DNA of 64,000 bases from Amycolatopsis taiwanensis DSM 45107 (GTDB lineage Bacteria > Actinomycetota > Actinomycetes > Mycobacteriales > Pseudonocardiaceae), in assembly GCF_000519205.1 (NCBI RefSeq), contig NZ_JAFB01000032.1, positions 41,575-105,574 of the forward strand. The letters are read 5' to 3'. Within the stretch, counting starts at the first letter, position 1. Every line of letters begins with the position of its first letter. A program made the translations under genes and the position numbers. Below are positions 1 through 8,370 of this stretch, one piece after another. The notes beneath the pieces were generated by a model. It ran no database searches and was not told where the DNA came from. It saw only the letters and a program-made list of their open reading frames with translations.

Positions 1-193
1 CGAAACACCCGAATTCGGCCCCGACGATCAAGCAGGATTGACGTGGTCGGCCGCGTGCCGCGGCTTGCCGATCTCGGACTACGAGCCGAAATCGACTTCA
101 CGGTCCGTCGGTGGTCTGAATGGGAAAAATCGTTGGCCAGATCGGGCCGTGCTACCGCAGCATGAACGGACGGGCTATCGGAAGGGGAGGCCG

Positions 194-2032
194 ATGGAGG
201 ACGGCGGCGCGGCGGAAGAATCCCTCAGACCATCGCGGCGCAGGGCCGCGGTCCTGTTGGCCTTGCGTCACTACGGGCGGGTGCTGGCCCGGCGCCGGAG
301 GGTCGCGGTGCCGGGATTGTTTTTGCCCGCCTTGGGAAATATCTGCATCTCCTATCTCGCACCACTGTTCGTGGCGGCACTCGCCGGGCGGCTCAGTGCC
401 GGTGAGCGGCTGGGACTGGCGAGCTTGCTGCCCCTCGTGCTCGGGTTCGCCGCCATGCTCGCCCTCGGCGAGCTGTTGTGGCGGGCCGGTATCCACTGCC
501 TGAACCGCACGGACGGCTTCGGGATCGAAGACCTGTACGTGATCGGAATGGACGAACTGCTGGCCAAGGACGCGGCGTTCTTCCATGACAATTTCGCCGG
601 CTCCCTGACCAAGCGCGTGCTCAGCTTCGCTTCGCGCTTCGAGGAGTTCGTCGACACCTTGGCGTTCTCGGTGATCGCCAACCTCGTGCCGCTCGCGTTC
701 GCATCGGTGGTGCTGTGGCGTTACGACCCGGTGCTCGTGGCCGTGCTGGTCGGGCTGCTTCTCGTGACGGGGCTGGCCACCGCACCGCTGGTGCGGCGCC
801 GGCAGGCACTCGTGGATCAACGTGAGGCCGCGATCGCCCGCGTGTCGGGTCACGTCGCCGACACGCTGGCCAACATGGAGGCGGTGCAGGCGTTCGCCGC
901 GGAGAAGCGGGAAGCTGCCGAGCATCGTAAACGAGTCGGCGAGCAGCGCAGGCTCTCCATCCTGTCCTGGGACTACGCCAACATGCGCATCGACACGCTG
1001 GTCGCGCCGATGTCGGTGCTGACCAACGCGCTCGGCGTGCTGCTCGCCGCCGGCCTCGCGGGTGGACGGCTGGGGGTCTCGGCGATCGTGGTGGCCTTCA
1101 CCTACTACTCCAGCGCGACGCGGCTGATGTTCGATTTCAACCAGATCTATCGCCGGATGGAGAGTTCGCTGACCGAGGCCGCCCAGTTCACCGAGTTGCT
1201 GCTCACTCCGCCGACCGTGCTCGACCCGGTCGCGCCCGAGGCGCTCCGCTCGTCCGGCGCGGAGATCCGCTTCGAGCGGGTGAGCTATGCGCATGCCGGG
1301 GCTTCCGAGTTGTTCACGGACCTGGACCTGCGCATCCCCAGCGGAACCAAGATCGGCCTGGTGGGACGCTCCGGCGGTGGCAAGACCACGCTGACCCGGT
1401 TGCTGCTGCGGCTGATGGACGTCGACGCGGGCCGCATTCTCGTCGGCGGCCAGGACATCTCCCGGCTCCGTCAGGCGGATCTGCGCAGCCTGATGGCCTA
1501 CGTGCCACAGGACCCGGCGATGTTCCACCGGAGCCTGCGCGACAACATCGCGTTCGCCCGGCCCGAGGCCAGTGACGCGGAGATCCGGCAGGCCGCGCTG
1601 GCCGCGCACGTCACCGAGTTCGCCGAGGCGCTGCCCCACGGGTTCGACACCCTCGTCGGGGAACGCGGGGTCAAGCTCTCCGGCGGTCAGCGGCAGCGCG
1701 TGGCACTTGCCCGGGCCATCCTTCGTGACGCGCCCATCCTGCTTCTCGACGAGGCGACCAGCGCGCTGGACTCGGAAAGCGAGTCCTTGGTGCAGGAAGC
1801 CCTGTGGCGGTTGATGGAGGGGCGAACCGCCGTGGTGGTGGCCCACCGGCTGAGCACGGTGGCGAGAATGGACCAGCTGGTCGTGCTCGACCGCGGCCGG
1901 ATCATCGAGCAGGGCACCCACGCGGAACTGCTTGCCCGGCAAGGAAACTACGCCCAGCTCTGGCAGCACCAGTCGGGCGGGTTCCTGCACGAGGAGATCC
2001 AGGACTACGAGGCTCAGACCGAACCGGCCTGA
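194..2032 (+). CDS. ABC exporter, fused membrane and ATPase domains
   Basis: Half-size ABC exporter of 612 residues, expected to work as a dimer in the cytoplasmic membrane; the substrate cannot be told. Membrane helices fill roughly residues 40-330. The nucleotide-binding domain shows Walker A GRSGGGKTT (about 391), signature LSGGQRQR (about 495), Walker B ILLLDEATSALD (about 516) and the switch histidine in VVVAHRLST. The frame is open upstream to base 38, but the ATG at 194 follows a GGGGAGG ribosome site and gives the normal family length, so the upstream part is taken as non-coding. It stands alone in the window: what follows on the same strand is not coding and the next genes are on the other strand, so no operon partner helps to guess the cargo. 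The family call is firm. Confidence 0.93.
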   Translation: MEDGGAAEESLRPSRRRAAVLLALRHYGRVLARRRRVAVPGLFLPALGNICISYLAPLFVAALAGRLSAGERLGLASLLPLVLGFAAMLALGELLWRAGIHCLNRTDGFGIEDLYVIGMDELLAKDAAFFHDNFAGSLTKRVLSFASRFEEFVDTLAFSVIANLVPLAFASVVLWRYDPVLVAVLVGLLLVTGLATAPLVRRRQALVDQREAAIARVSGHVADTLANMEAVQAFAAEKREAAEHRKRVGEQRRLSILSWDYANMRIDTLVAPMSVLTNALGVLLAAGLAGGRLGVSAIVVAFTYYSSATRLMFDFNQIYRRMESSLTEAAQFTELLLTPPTVLDPVAPEALRSSGAEIRFERVSYAHAGASELFTDLDLRIPSGTKIGLVGRSGGGKTTLTRLLLRLMDVDAGRILVGGQDISRLRQADLRSLMAYVPQDPAMFHRSLRDNIAFARPEASDAEIRQAALAAHVTEFAEALPHGFDTLVGERGVKLSGGQRQRVALARAILRDAPILLLDEATSALDSESESLVQEALWRLMEGRTAVVVAHRLSTVARMDQLVVLDRGRIIEQGTHAELLARQGNYAQLWQHQSGGFLHEEIQDYEAQTEPA

Positions 2033-2178
2033 GTCTCATGTCTGCGACGTACCATCGCGACCTGACGACGGTGGCGGACCGAGCGTGAGCAGGGATGCAC
2101 GTGCCGAACTTTCGCTGGTACTTCGGCGGCCAGTCGGTCAGCCTGGAGATCCTGCTGCCATCGGTAGCCCAGCTGTCA

Positions 2179-2730
2179 CTACGGTGTGTCGCCCAGGCTG
2201 GCCGGTCCACTGTCGACCACGATCAACTTTTGGACTGACCAGCCGTGAGAGTAGGCATCCAGGTCAGCGGTATGCCACGCCTCGCCCGGCCTCGCTCGAT
2301 GGAATCTGAACGTCCCGTTTGTGGTGTTCGTGCCGATGATGCACCGCACCGGCACAGGTTCGTCCAGCTCGTTCACGAGCCGGACCACCTCCAGCCCGAA
2401 GCTCAGCCCGTGCCGGAGCAACAGCGCCTGGTCTTCTTCGGAGATCACTGGCTCTTCGTCCGCCGTTGATCCGACCTCGACCGGCACCACGTCTTCAAGA
2501 TGGAAACTGCTGACGAAGCACTCCCAGCCGGTTAGGTCCGGAAATCTCCCCGGTGGCTCACCGGCCCAACCTGAGTATCCGGCGAACAGCAGGACATCGC
2601 CACGCCGAACGACACCCTCACGAAGGATCTCACGCAACATCGGCGCAAGCTCGCCCGGTGGAATCATGGCACCTGCCACGCTCGGCCCAAGCGCTCTGGC
2701 CGCGACGTCATTCATCCGCACAGTCAGCAC
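2179..2730 (-). CDS. Conserved-looking hypothetical protein
   Basis: Unrecognised protein of about 183 residues with actinobacterial codon use. No catalytic motif or membrane segment is visible; the middle is rich in hydrophobic beta-like stretches (RRGDVLLFAGYSGWAG, then ECFVSSFHLEDVVPVEVG) and the C-terminus ends with a VQKLIVVDSG strand. The frame stays open to 2868 and beyond, but that extension reads as the last helices of an unrelated permease (see the remnant at 2830-2982), so I place the start at the GTG at 2730 (reading VLTVRMNDVAA), which has a GGGGGTGAG stretch some 15 bases upstream; the ATG at 2715 is an alternative. It shares its strand with the unknown gene at 3040-3828, about 300 bp upstream of it. 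Confidence 0.6.
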   Translation of the reverse strand: MLTVRMNDVAARALGPSVAGAMIPPGELAPMLREILREGVVRRGDVLLFAGYSGWAGEPPGRFPDLTGWECFVSSFHLEDVVPVEVGSTADEEPVISEEDQALLLRHGLSFGLEVVRLVNELDEPVPVRCIIGTNTTNGTFRFHRARPGEAWHTADLDAYSHGWSVQKLIVVDSGPASLGDTP

Positions 2731-2829
2731 GGAACAGAGCGTCTCACCCCCGAGCAAGCTATTTTCGCTGTGGATCTCCTTGTACCGCACCGGCGGGGAT
2801 CTCGGCAGCGGGGGAGGCGATGATGGGCC

Positions 2830-2982
2830 TCCGGGTAGGAGGCCGCGGGCGACGAGTTGGACGAGCAAGGCGCCGGTCAGGAACCAGTACCCGCCGTGGA
2901 AGCCGGCCAGCGTGTCGCCCGCAATCGTCTGGACGAGTGCGGCGATGGCGACGCCGATCGAACCGCCGAACAGTTCTTCGCG
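2830..2982 (-). pseudogene. C-terminal remnant of an MFS-type permease
   Basis: Directly after a TAG, the minus strand reads a peptide typical of the end of a major facilitator protein: FGGSIGVAIAALVQTIAG, then GFHGGYWFLTGALLVQLVARG and a short basic end. The 5-prime bulk of such a gene is absent. The frame runs on into the hypothetical gene downstream, so the two may have been joined by a deletion. The helix pattern is clear; the exact family is inferred. Confidence 0.45.
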
Positions 2983-3039
2983 CTACTCAGTGGTCCGATG
3001 GAAAACGAGCACGCCTCGGCGCCCGCCGGGTACCGGTCT

Positions 3040-3828
3040 TCATTCCTTCAAACGTCGACGCCCCTGTGATGGGTCATTGGACTCGATCTGCCTGAGCTGG
3101 GCAGCGATCGCCGCTATTTCCTCGGTTGTTTCGTAGCCTGGATGGTGAATCCACCAGCCCGGGCCCCAGCGCAGCACCCTGCCGTACAGGGTCAGGATGA
3201 GTCCCTCCTCGAAGTCCTTCGCCGGAACTCGGATATCGCGAACCAAGGGGTCAGCCTCGGTCATGCTGTCGAACATGCCTTTTCCGGGCATGTACCGCTG
3301 CGTGGCCTCGTTCCAACAGTCGACGAACACCCAGCCTGTGGCGTCAGCTGGGACGTAGCACAACACTCGCTGACCAACGATCAGGCTCGGCGGGCCAAAG
3401 ACGGTCTCGACCTCGCTGCGGTGGATGTCGCGATCCGCCACCCAGTCACGCAGCTTTGTCAATGGTGCCCATTCGGCTGAATCAAGCACGCGGTCCACCG
3501 TGAGGTAGCCCAGCCGGTGAAACTGCTCGGCGAACACCGAGGCGACCTCCTCTCTGCACTGCCGCTCGCGCCCGAAGATCGCCGAAAACGGCCCCTGCAC
3601 CCCGGACTGACCGAAGCGCCGCACCGTCCTCATAATCTGTTCGAGGTCGTCCTCCCTTTCGTCGAGGAAGCACAGGTCGTAGAGTCGGGCTCTCGCCATT
3701 AATTCCATTCCCCGACCGTCGTGTGCACACATCCCAGGACGGGTGAACATCATTGGCAGTTCTTTCAGCCACCGCTGCCTGAATTCTTCCACTGTGCGCA
3801 TTCGGACATAATACCCGCGATTCATCAC
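3040..3828 (-). CDS. Hypothetical protein with conserved aromatic patches
   Basis: Unrecognised protein of up to 262 residues. Charged, soluble, no signal peptide or membrane segment. Notable stretches are ELPMMFTRPGMCAHDGRGME near residue 25 and LRWGPGWWIHHPGYETTEE near the C-terminus, which suggest a folded domain with a Trp-rich edge. Three starts are possible: GTG at 3828, ATG at 3825, or the ATG at 3801 (MRTVEEFRQRWL); none has a strong ribosome site. It lies just downstream of the IS-damaged DUF222/HNH gene on the same strand. In some actinobacteria paired unknowns like this one and the next (2179-2730) serve as immunity or accessory proteins, but nothing here proves that. Confidence 0.6.
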   Translation of the reverse strand: MMNRGYYVRMRTVEEFRQRWLKELPMMFTRPGMCAHDGRGMELMARARLYDLCFLDEREDDLEQIMRTVRRFGQSGVQGPFSAIFGRERQCREEVASVFAEQFHRLGYLTVDRVLDSAEWAPLTKLRDWVADRDIHRSEVETVFGPPSLIVGQRVLCYVPADATGWVFVDCWNEATQRYMPGKGMFDSMTEADPLVRDIRVPAKDFEEGLILTLYGRVLRWGPGWWIHHPGYETTEEIAAIAAQLRQIESNDPSQGRRRLKE

Positions 3829-5323
3829 TCGGTGGACCGGGCTCCGGGGTCAATTGCCGCCGGATTGCCGGGAATGCCAGGCGTCCAGCGCTTGCTGTTG
3901 GCGATTTGCTTGCCGCGTTGACGGCCGATGCAGTGATCCACGAGCGTCGAGACCAGGTCGCCAACCGGTTACGCGAGGGATCTCCCATCGTTCGAAGCCG
4001 ACCGATACAAGCGGCATAACCAGGCCGAGTTGGGATTCGACCACCGCAACCGGTACCGGGCGATCGCCAGGCTCGGAACGGCGGTTCTGGGGTGCCGCCG
4101 CCTTGCTGATCGTCCTTTGTGGAACCGTCGGTTTTTCCGACGGTGGGTTTGAAGATGGGTTGCGGCCGGGTGGTGTGGGTGCGCCCGGTCGGGGTCGTTA
4201 CCGTCAATTCGCTCGTTGCCTCGTCGAGGCGGAAGCCCCAGCCGGAGACGTCCTTCAAGCGATGGTGATTCCGGCAAAGACAGGTGAGATTCGCTTTGGA
4301 CGTGTGGCCGTTCTTGCCGCGGCGGTAGTCCCGGTGATGGTCCACATCCGACCGTTGTGCGGGTCGTCGGCAACCCGCCACTCTACATTCTCGATCCCGC
4401 ACGCGGACGAGTTCGTCGAGGGCGGCGGGTGGCCGGTAGCGGGTGTGGCCGACGTCGAGGACTGCGCCGGAGGTGGGGTCGCAGGTGACTTTGCGCCACA
4501 CGCTGTTTTCGTCTGCCATGATCTGGCGGGCGATCTCACCGGGAATGGGCCCGTGACCGGCGAGTTCACATCCGGTGTCGGTGATGCCCAGCGCCGCGTC
4601 GATCGGGACGTGAACGTAGACTTGGGCGAGCACACCGGGCAGTCCTTCGTGTTTACCCAGCGCAAGGTCGGCTAGCACGTCGGCGCGGAGTTGATCGAGT
4701 GTGCGGTCCTCGTCCTTGGCCTTCAGCTTGCGGGCTATGGCATCCACCCGCGCGTAGATGGCGCTGGCGATCTCGGCGGGCAGGTAGGCCCAGAGGGAAG
4801 CCATTCCCTCCTCGGCATTCATTAACTCGACCCGGCGATCCTTACGACGCTTCTTCGCCCGCTGTGCATAGCCGTCGGGATCAATCGCGCAAACGGCATC
4901 GCGCGCGATCCTCCGCACCCTCTCAGAGTCCTTGCCCGCCAGGCGTCCAGCGATTTTCTCGTCCACCTCACGAGCCTGGTCATCCGACAGGGCGGCGGTC
5001 ACGTCGCAGATTTTGCCTGCGGTGCGCAGGTCGACTTCGCCGTCCTCCATGGCGGCCAGCAAACGGGGAAGCCGGGTGGTCAACGTTTCTGCCACGTCGA
5101 CCAGACCAGCGGCGGCCTGTCGGCTGACCGACAGTTCGAGGGAGACTTCATCGGCCACCCATCTCGTATGGCCACGGATCTTGCATAGTCGAGCAATGGC
5201 GTGTACCTGGATGGCTTGGGACCGGCATATCGCTTCCCGTGCCACGGTCATGGTCTCGACCGCGGCGTGGTCGGACATGCGAGCGATGTCGTCACCGCAC
5301 AGCGAAAACAGGTCGTACATCAC
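3482..5323 (-). CDS. DUF222/HNH endonuclease-domain protein with displaced 3-prime end
   Basis: Member of the large DUF222 plus HNH family (13E12-repeat type), very common in actinobacteria and often repeated in one genome; its cellular role is not settled. Residues about 30-300 form the DUF222 helical part. The HNH nuclease fold follows, with RSDVDHHRDYRRG (about 330) and LTCLCRNHHRLKDVSGW (about 352), so the His, Asn and His positions look intact. Native sequence appears to stop near TPEPPF (about 415, base 4080). After that the frame crosses a transposase remnant on the opposite strand and then overlaps the coding part of the gene at 3040-3828 in another frame, so roughly the last 200 residues are not native. 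The ATG at 5323 follows a GAAGGAAAA site. A second, dead copy of the HNH part lies at 21.7-22.0 kb. Confidence 0.75.
   Translation of the reverse strand: MMYDLFSLCGDDIARMSDHAAVETMTVAREAICRSQAIQVHAIARLCKIRGHTRWVADEVSLELSVSRQAAAGLVDVAETLTTRLPRLLAAMEDGEVDLRTAGKICDVTAALSDDQAREVDEKIAGRLAGKDSERVRRIARDAVCAIDPDGYAQRAKKRRKDRRVELMNAEEGMASLWAYLPAEIASAIYARVDAIARKLKAKDEDRTLDQLRADVLADLALGKHEGLPGVLAQVYVHVPIDAALGITDTGCELAGHGPIPGEIARQIMADENSVWRKVTCDPTSGAVLDVGHTRYRPPAALDELVRVRDRECRVAGCRRPAQRSDVDHHRDYRRGKNGHTSKANLTCLCRNHHRLKDVSGWGFRLDEATSELTVTTPTGRTHTTRPQPIFKPTVGKTDGSTKDDQQGGGTPEPPFRAWRSPGTGCGGRIPTRPGYAACIGRLRTMGDPSRNRLATWSRRSWITASAVNAASKSPTASAGRLAFPAIRRQLTPEPGPPSDESRVLCPNAHSGRIQAAVAERTANDVHPSWDVCTRRSGNGINGESPTLRPVLPRRKGGRPRTDYEDGAALRSVRGAGAVFGDLRARAAVQRGGRLGVRRAVSPAGLPHGGPRA
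3925..4092 (+). pseudogene. IS5-type transposase fragment, frameshifted
   Basis: Two plus-strand frames together read AVIHERRDQVANRLREGS followed by PSFEADRYKRHNQAELGF and DHRNRYRAIARLGTAVLG. This matches the familiar end of IS5-family DDE transposases (a VIPERRDQxANRLRRG block, then FDAExYKRRNxVE and the following basic helix with RxRAIATR). The frame changes near 3990. No intact ends are visible. The fragment sits exactly where the HNH gene on the other strand loses its native sequence, so it probably marks the insertion that damaged it. Recognition is by motif memory, not alignment. Confidence 0.55.
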
Positions 5324-5623
5324 GAGATTTTCCTTCGCTCGAAGACGGCGGAGTACCTCAATTTTATCGATCAGACGGTCGATGGTCCATCGAACATGAC
5401 CGGAAAACCCTCACCGGACTGGGTACGAATACCTGCAGTGGCCACAAAAGCCATCCACGCTCATCCACACTCCCGCACCCGAGGCCGCGCGAGAACTTGG
5501 TAGACCGGAAATGGGACGATCCTTCACGTGGTCCGAGTATCGCGTAGGACTATTTTTCTCCGGATAGCTCGTCTGTGCCAATACCGGCGACGAGGCCTTC
5601 GCTCACTTGAACGCCAGCAAGTA
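5324..5623. other. Intergenic stretch, nothing recognised
   Basis: About 300 bp between the start of the DUF222/HNH gene and the end of the APH-fold gene. It is slightly more AT-rich than its surroundings. I see no open frame with plausible coding character, no clear hairpin and no repeat. Confidence 0.5.
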
Positions 5624-6517
5624 TCAGGTGTTCCCGAGTTGGGCGAGGCAGTGCTTCGTCCAGCGGGTATGACGGTCACGCAGATCGGTTGCGGTCAGGT
5701 CGGTGCGGCCGAGGGGGTGATAGTTGGGCAGCCAGGTTTCCACCACGTGGTGGGAGTTGGTAAGAGCGAACAGATCCCACAGATGGACGTCGGGTACCGG
5801 CTGCCCGGCCGCGTGCTCGTATGCGGACAGGAAGGTCCCGGCGGCATCGTGGTCGTGCAGCAGCACGAGGTCCAAACGGCACCAACTCACGTCGAAGCCA
5901 CGCGGTGCGAGCGCCGCCCCCGCCCAGTCGATCACGCTGGTGATGGTCGTGCCCTGCCACAAGACATTGCCCGTCCAGTAGTCGTAGTGAGTCAGCACGG
6001 ATGGTTGCTGAGCGAGGCGATGTTCGTAGGGAAGCAAGGCCGGGGCGGTCGGCGCGGTCGACCGTGCGGGGGTTGCCGCCTTGATCGCCGCCTGCACGCC
6101 GTCCCGGAACGAGCCCAATCGGTCCAGCGGCGTCGCATGCACCCGGGCCAGAGTCTGGGCCAGTTTGGTTGCCCCGCGACCCGGGTCAGCCGGGGTGATG
6201 TCCGGGCGGCCAGGCATCCGAGTGATGAGTGTGGCGGGATGACCAGCGTGCTCTCCGGATGGGTCCACGGCGATCAGGCGTGGTGCCCAGCCGCTGAGAC
6301 CGTCCAGGGTGGTCAGGACAGCGGCTTCGTTGCCAGCGGCGGTGTCACCGGCCGGGAAACACCGCAACACCGCGTCACAACTCGGGCTCGCAGTAAGCAG
6401 CAAGTAGGTCTTGGCATGAGTGCCACCGGCCAAGGGGCGCACCAACTCGACTGTGGCATGCGGGCCCACCGCTCGAGCCGCCCACGCCAGCGCAGCCGGC
6501 GACACCGCGTCAATCAT
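5624..6517 (-). CDS. APH-fold phosphotransferase (aminoglycoside/homoserine kinase type)
   Basis: Small-molecule kinase of the aminoglycoside phosphotransferase fold, about 297 residues, cytoplasmic. The catalytic loop LTHYDYWTGNVLW (about 198) carries the HxDxxxxN pattern and is followed by the metal-binding VIDWAGAALAPRGFD strand. An N-terminal ATP-lobe segment LVRPLAGGTHAKTYLL is visible near residue 24. The open frame extends 63 codons upstream but those residues are of random composition; ATG 6517 (MIDAVSPAALAWAAR) or a GTG 15 bases before it is the likely start. No drug-resistance partner is nearby. The family includes choline kinase and other metabolite kinases as well as resistance enzymes, so the substrate stays open. 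Confidence 0.8.
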   Translation of the reverse strand: MIDAVSPAALAWAARAVGPHATVELVRPLAGGTHAKTYLLLTASPSCDAVLRCFPAGDTAAGNEAAVLTTLDGLSGWAPRLIAVDPSGEHAGHPATLITRMPGRPDITPADPGRGATKLAQTLARVHATPLDRLGSFRDGVQAAIKAATPARSTAPTAPALLPYEHRLAQQPSVLTHYDYWTGNVLWQGTTITSVIDWAGAALAPRGFDVSWCRLDLVLLHDHDAAGTFLSAYEHAAGQPVPDVHLWDLFALTNSHHVVETWLPNYHPLGRTDLTATDLRDRHTRWTKHCLAQLGNT

Positions 6518-6912
6518 TGGGACATTCTGCACGACGAGCGCGGATCGAACCACCGAGTTCTGGCCATTCCGCACCATGCGCACGCAGACGACCATGTGCC
6601 GTCTCCTGTACCAGGAGACCACGGTTAATGTCCTTTTCGGTCGCCGTTCGGCTGGGACGAGATGAACGACCGGCCCAAACCACCACACGAGGAGATCGAG
6701 GACCACCTACGCCGCGACAAGGACGATGTCGAGTAGATCCCGGCTGCCAACCTTCTGGGCAGCCGATTCTGGTGGGCACGAACGCAGAAGCGCTCGCGCC
6801 CACTGGAATCATCAGCAGGATGCCCCGAAACCCGCCCTCGTCCTCCGGGACCAACACGTGGTGATGAGATGTGCGGCGTGCACTGTCACCTGTGCGCCGT
6901 GCTGGGCTGCCT

Positions 6913-6936
6913 TGTGATCCGGGGAATCGAACCCCG
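6913..6936 (-). other. tRNA T-arm-like fragment
   Basis: On the minus strand a perfect T-arm shape, CGGGGTTCGATTCCCCG, is followed by GATCACA as an acceptor-like tail. No matching 5-prime half, D-arm or anticodon arm can be built upstream. It could be a leftover attachment site of an integrated element, or chance. Confidence 0.25.
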
Positions 6937-6994
6937 TGCGCTGCCCTCCGCGCGCCAGGAGAGCCGGGTTGACGCCGCTGCGCGGATTCAACGA

Positions 6995-8353
6995 TCAGGC
7001 ATTACCAGGGCTGACGGTGGCCGTGGCATGGGGCGAGCGCACGTCGTCGTCGAACATGTCACGCTGACGGATCGCGAGCGCGCACACGGCGCTGATCACT
7101 GCGGTGATGGCGAGGTAAGCCACGACGCCGGTCGTGCCGGCTTTGCCTGCCAGGAAGGCCAGGATCAGCGGGGTGAGCCCCGATGCCACGATGCCGGATA
7201 ACTGGTACACGACAGAGATTCCGGTGCAGCGCCGGGAAACCGGGAACAGTTCCGCGTAGAACGCCGCCTGGGGGCCGTACATCACCGGGTAGCTGATGCC
7301 CAGCACGGCAACGAGCGAAAGGGTGATCAGGACGGTGTTGCCCGTGGAAACCGCGGCCAGCGTGGGTATCGCGAGCACCATCGTCGTCAGCGCGCCGACG
7401 ACGAATATCCGTCGGCGGCCGACGCGATCGGACAGCCGGCCGAAGACCGGGATGAAGAACACCATGACCGCCGCCGCGATCATCACCGCCACCAGCAGCG
7501 GCTGTTTGTCGAGATGCACGGTGCCGGTTCCGTAGGAGATCACGAAAACGGCCCAGGTGTTGTAGGCCACACCTTCGGTGAACCTGCTGCCCATGCCGAG
7601 CAGGACGTGCCGCAGGGAAGTCCGGTCCCGGACCAGTTCGAGGGCCGGTACGGTGGAGGCGCCCTCCTGCTGTTCCATCGCCCGGAAGGCGGGAGTTTCC
7701 ATGATCTTGACTCGCACCAGGAGGCCCACGACCACGAGTACCGCGGAGAGCAGGAAAGCGATCCGCCAGCCCCACGCGAGGAACGCCGCCTCGCTGGTGA
7801 TGGCGTCGAGTCCGGCCAGCACCCCGGTGCCGAGCATCAACCCGATCGCGAGCCCGATCTGCGGGAAACTCCCGTAAAGTCCTCGTTTCCCAGGCGGCGC
7901 GTACTCGGTCGCCATGAGCACGGCCCCGCCCCATTCACCACCGACCGCGACGCCCTGGGCGAGCCTGAGCAGGACCAGCAGGATCGGGGCGGCCGAGCCG
8001 ATCGTGCCGTAGCTGGGCAGCACCCCGATCAGGCAGGTCGCGACGCCCATGATGAGCATGGTTGCCACGAGGATCTTCTTACGGCCGAACTTGTCGCCGA
8101 GGTGGCCGAAGATGAGCCCGCCGACCGGACGGGCGACGAAGCCCAGCGCGAAAGTAGCGAATGACAAAAGGGTGCCGACAAACGGATCAGAACCGGGAAA
8201 GTAGAGCTTGTTGAACACGATGCCCGCGGCCGTGCCGTAGAGGAAGAAGTCGTACCACTCCACGGTCGTGCCGATGACGCTCGACGCCACGACGAGGCGT
8301 ACGTCGCTGCTTCCGGCGGAATCGCCGCCGGTTTTCGTGCGAGTTGGCTTCAT
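6995..8353 (-). CDS. MHS-family MFS permease (ShiA/ProP type)
   Basis: Proton-coupled uptake permease of the metabolite:H+ symporter family, 452 residues with twelve predicted membrane helices. The start shows the family signature VVASSVIGTTVEWYDFFLYG (about residue 24), and the loop-2 motif GHLGDKFGRKK (about 85) is intact; a second RLSDRVGRRR copy lies between helices 8 and 9. The gene begins 17 bp after the stop of the iron alcohol dehydrogenase gene on the same strand, so the two are almost surely co-transcribed. That makes an organic hydroxy acid (gamma-hydroxybutyrate or a 2-hydroxy acid) a reasonable guess for its substrate; MHS members also carry shikimate, alpha-ketoglutarate, citrate and betaine. 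Confidence 0.9.
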   Translation of the reverse strand: MKPTRTKTGGDSAGSSDVRLVVASSVIGTTVEWYDFFLYGTAAGIVFNKLYFPGSDPFVGTLLSFATFALGFVARPVGGLIFGHLGDKFGRKKILVATMLIMGVATCLIGVLPSYGTIGSAAPILLVLLRLAQGVAVGGEWGGAVLMATEYAPPGKRGLYGSFPQIGLAIGLMLGTGVLAGLDAITSEAAFLAWGWRIAFLLSAVLVVVGLLVRVKIMETPAFRAMEQQEGASTVPALELVRDRTSLRHVLLGMGSRFTEGVAYNTWAVFVISYGTGTVHLDKQPLLVAVMIAAAVMVFFIPVFGRLSDRVGRRRIFVVGALTTMVLAIPTLAAVSTGNTVLITLSLVAVLGISYPVMYGPQAAFYAELFPVSRRCTGISVVYQLSGIVASGLTPLILAFLAGKAGTTGVVAYLAITAVISAVCALAIRQRDMFDDDVRSPHATATVSPGNA

Positions 8354-8370
8354 TGAAAGCTCCGTTGCTT

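Noticed and set aside
152..1990. Open frame of more than 600 codons on the minus strand opposite the ABC exporter
   Set aside because: Mirror frame of a high-GC gene; composition is Gly/Arg/His-rich without any motif, and the plus strand has a complete ABC protein.
6662..6736. 24-codon frame reading MNDRPKPPHEEIEDHLRRDK
   Set aside because: Protein-like composition, but very short, with only a weak ribosome site and no context; could be the end of a lost gene.
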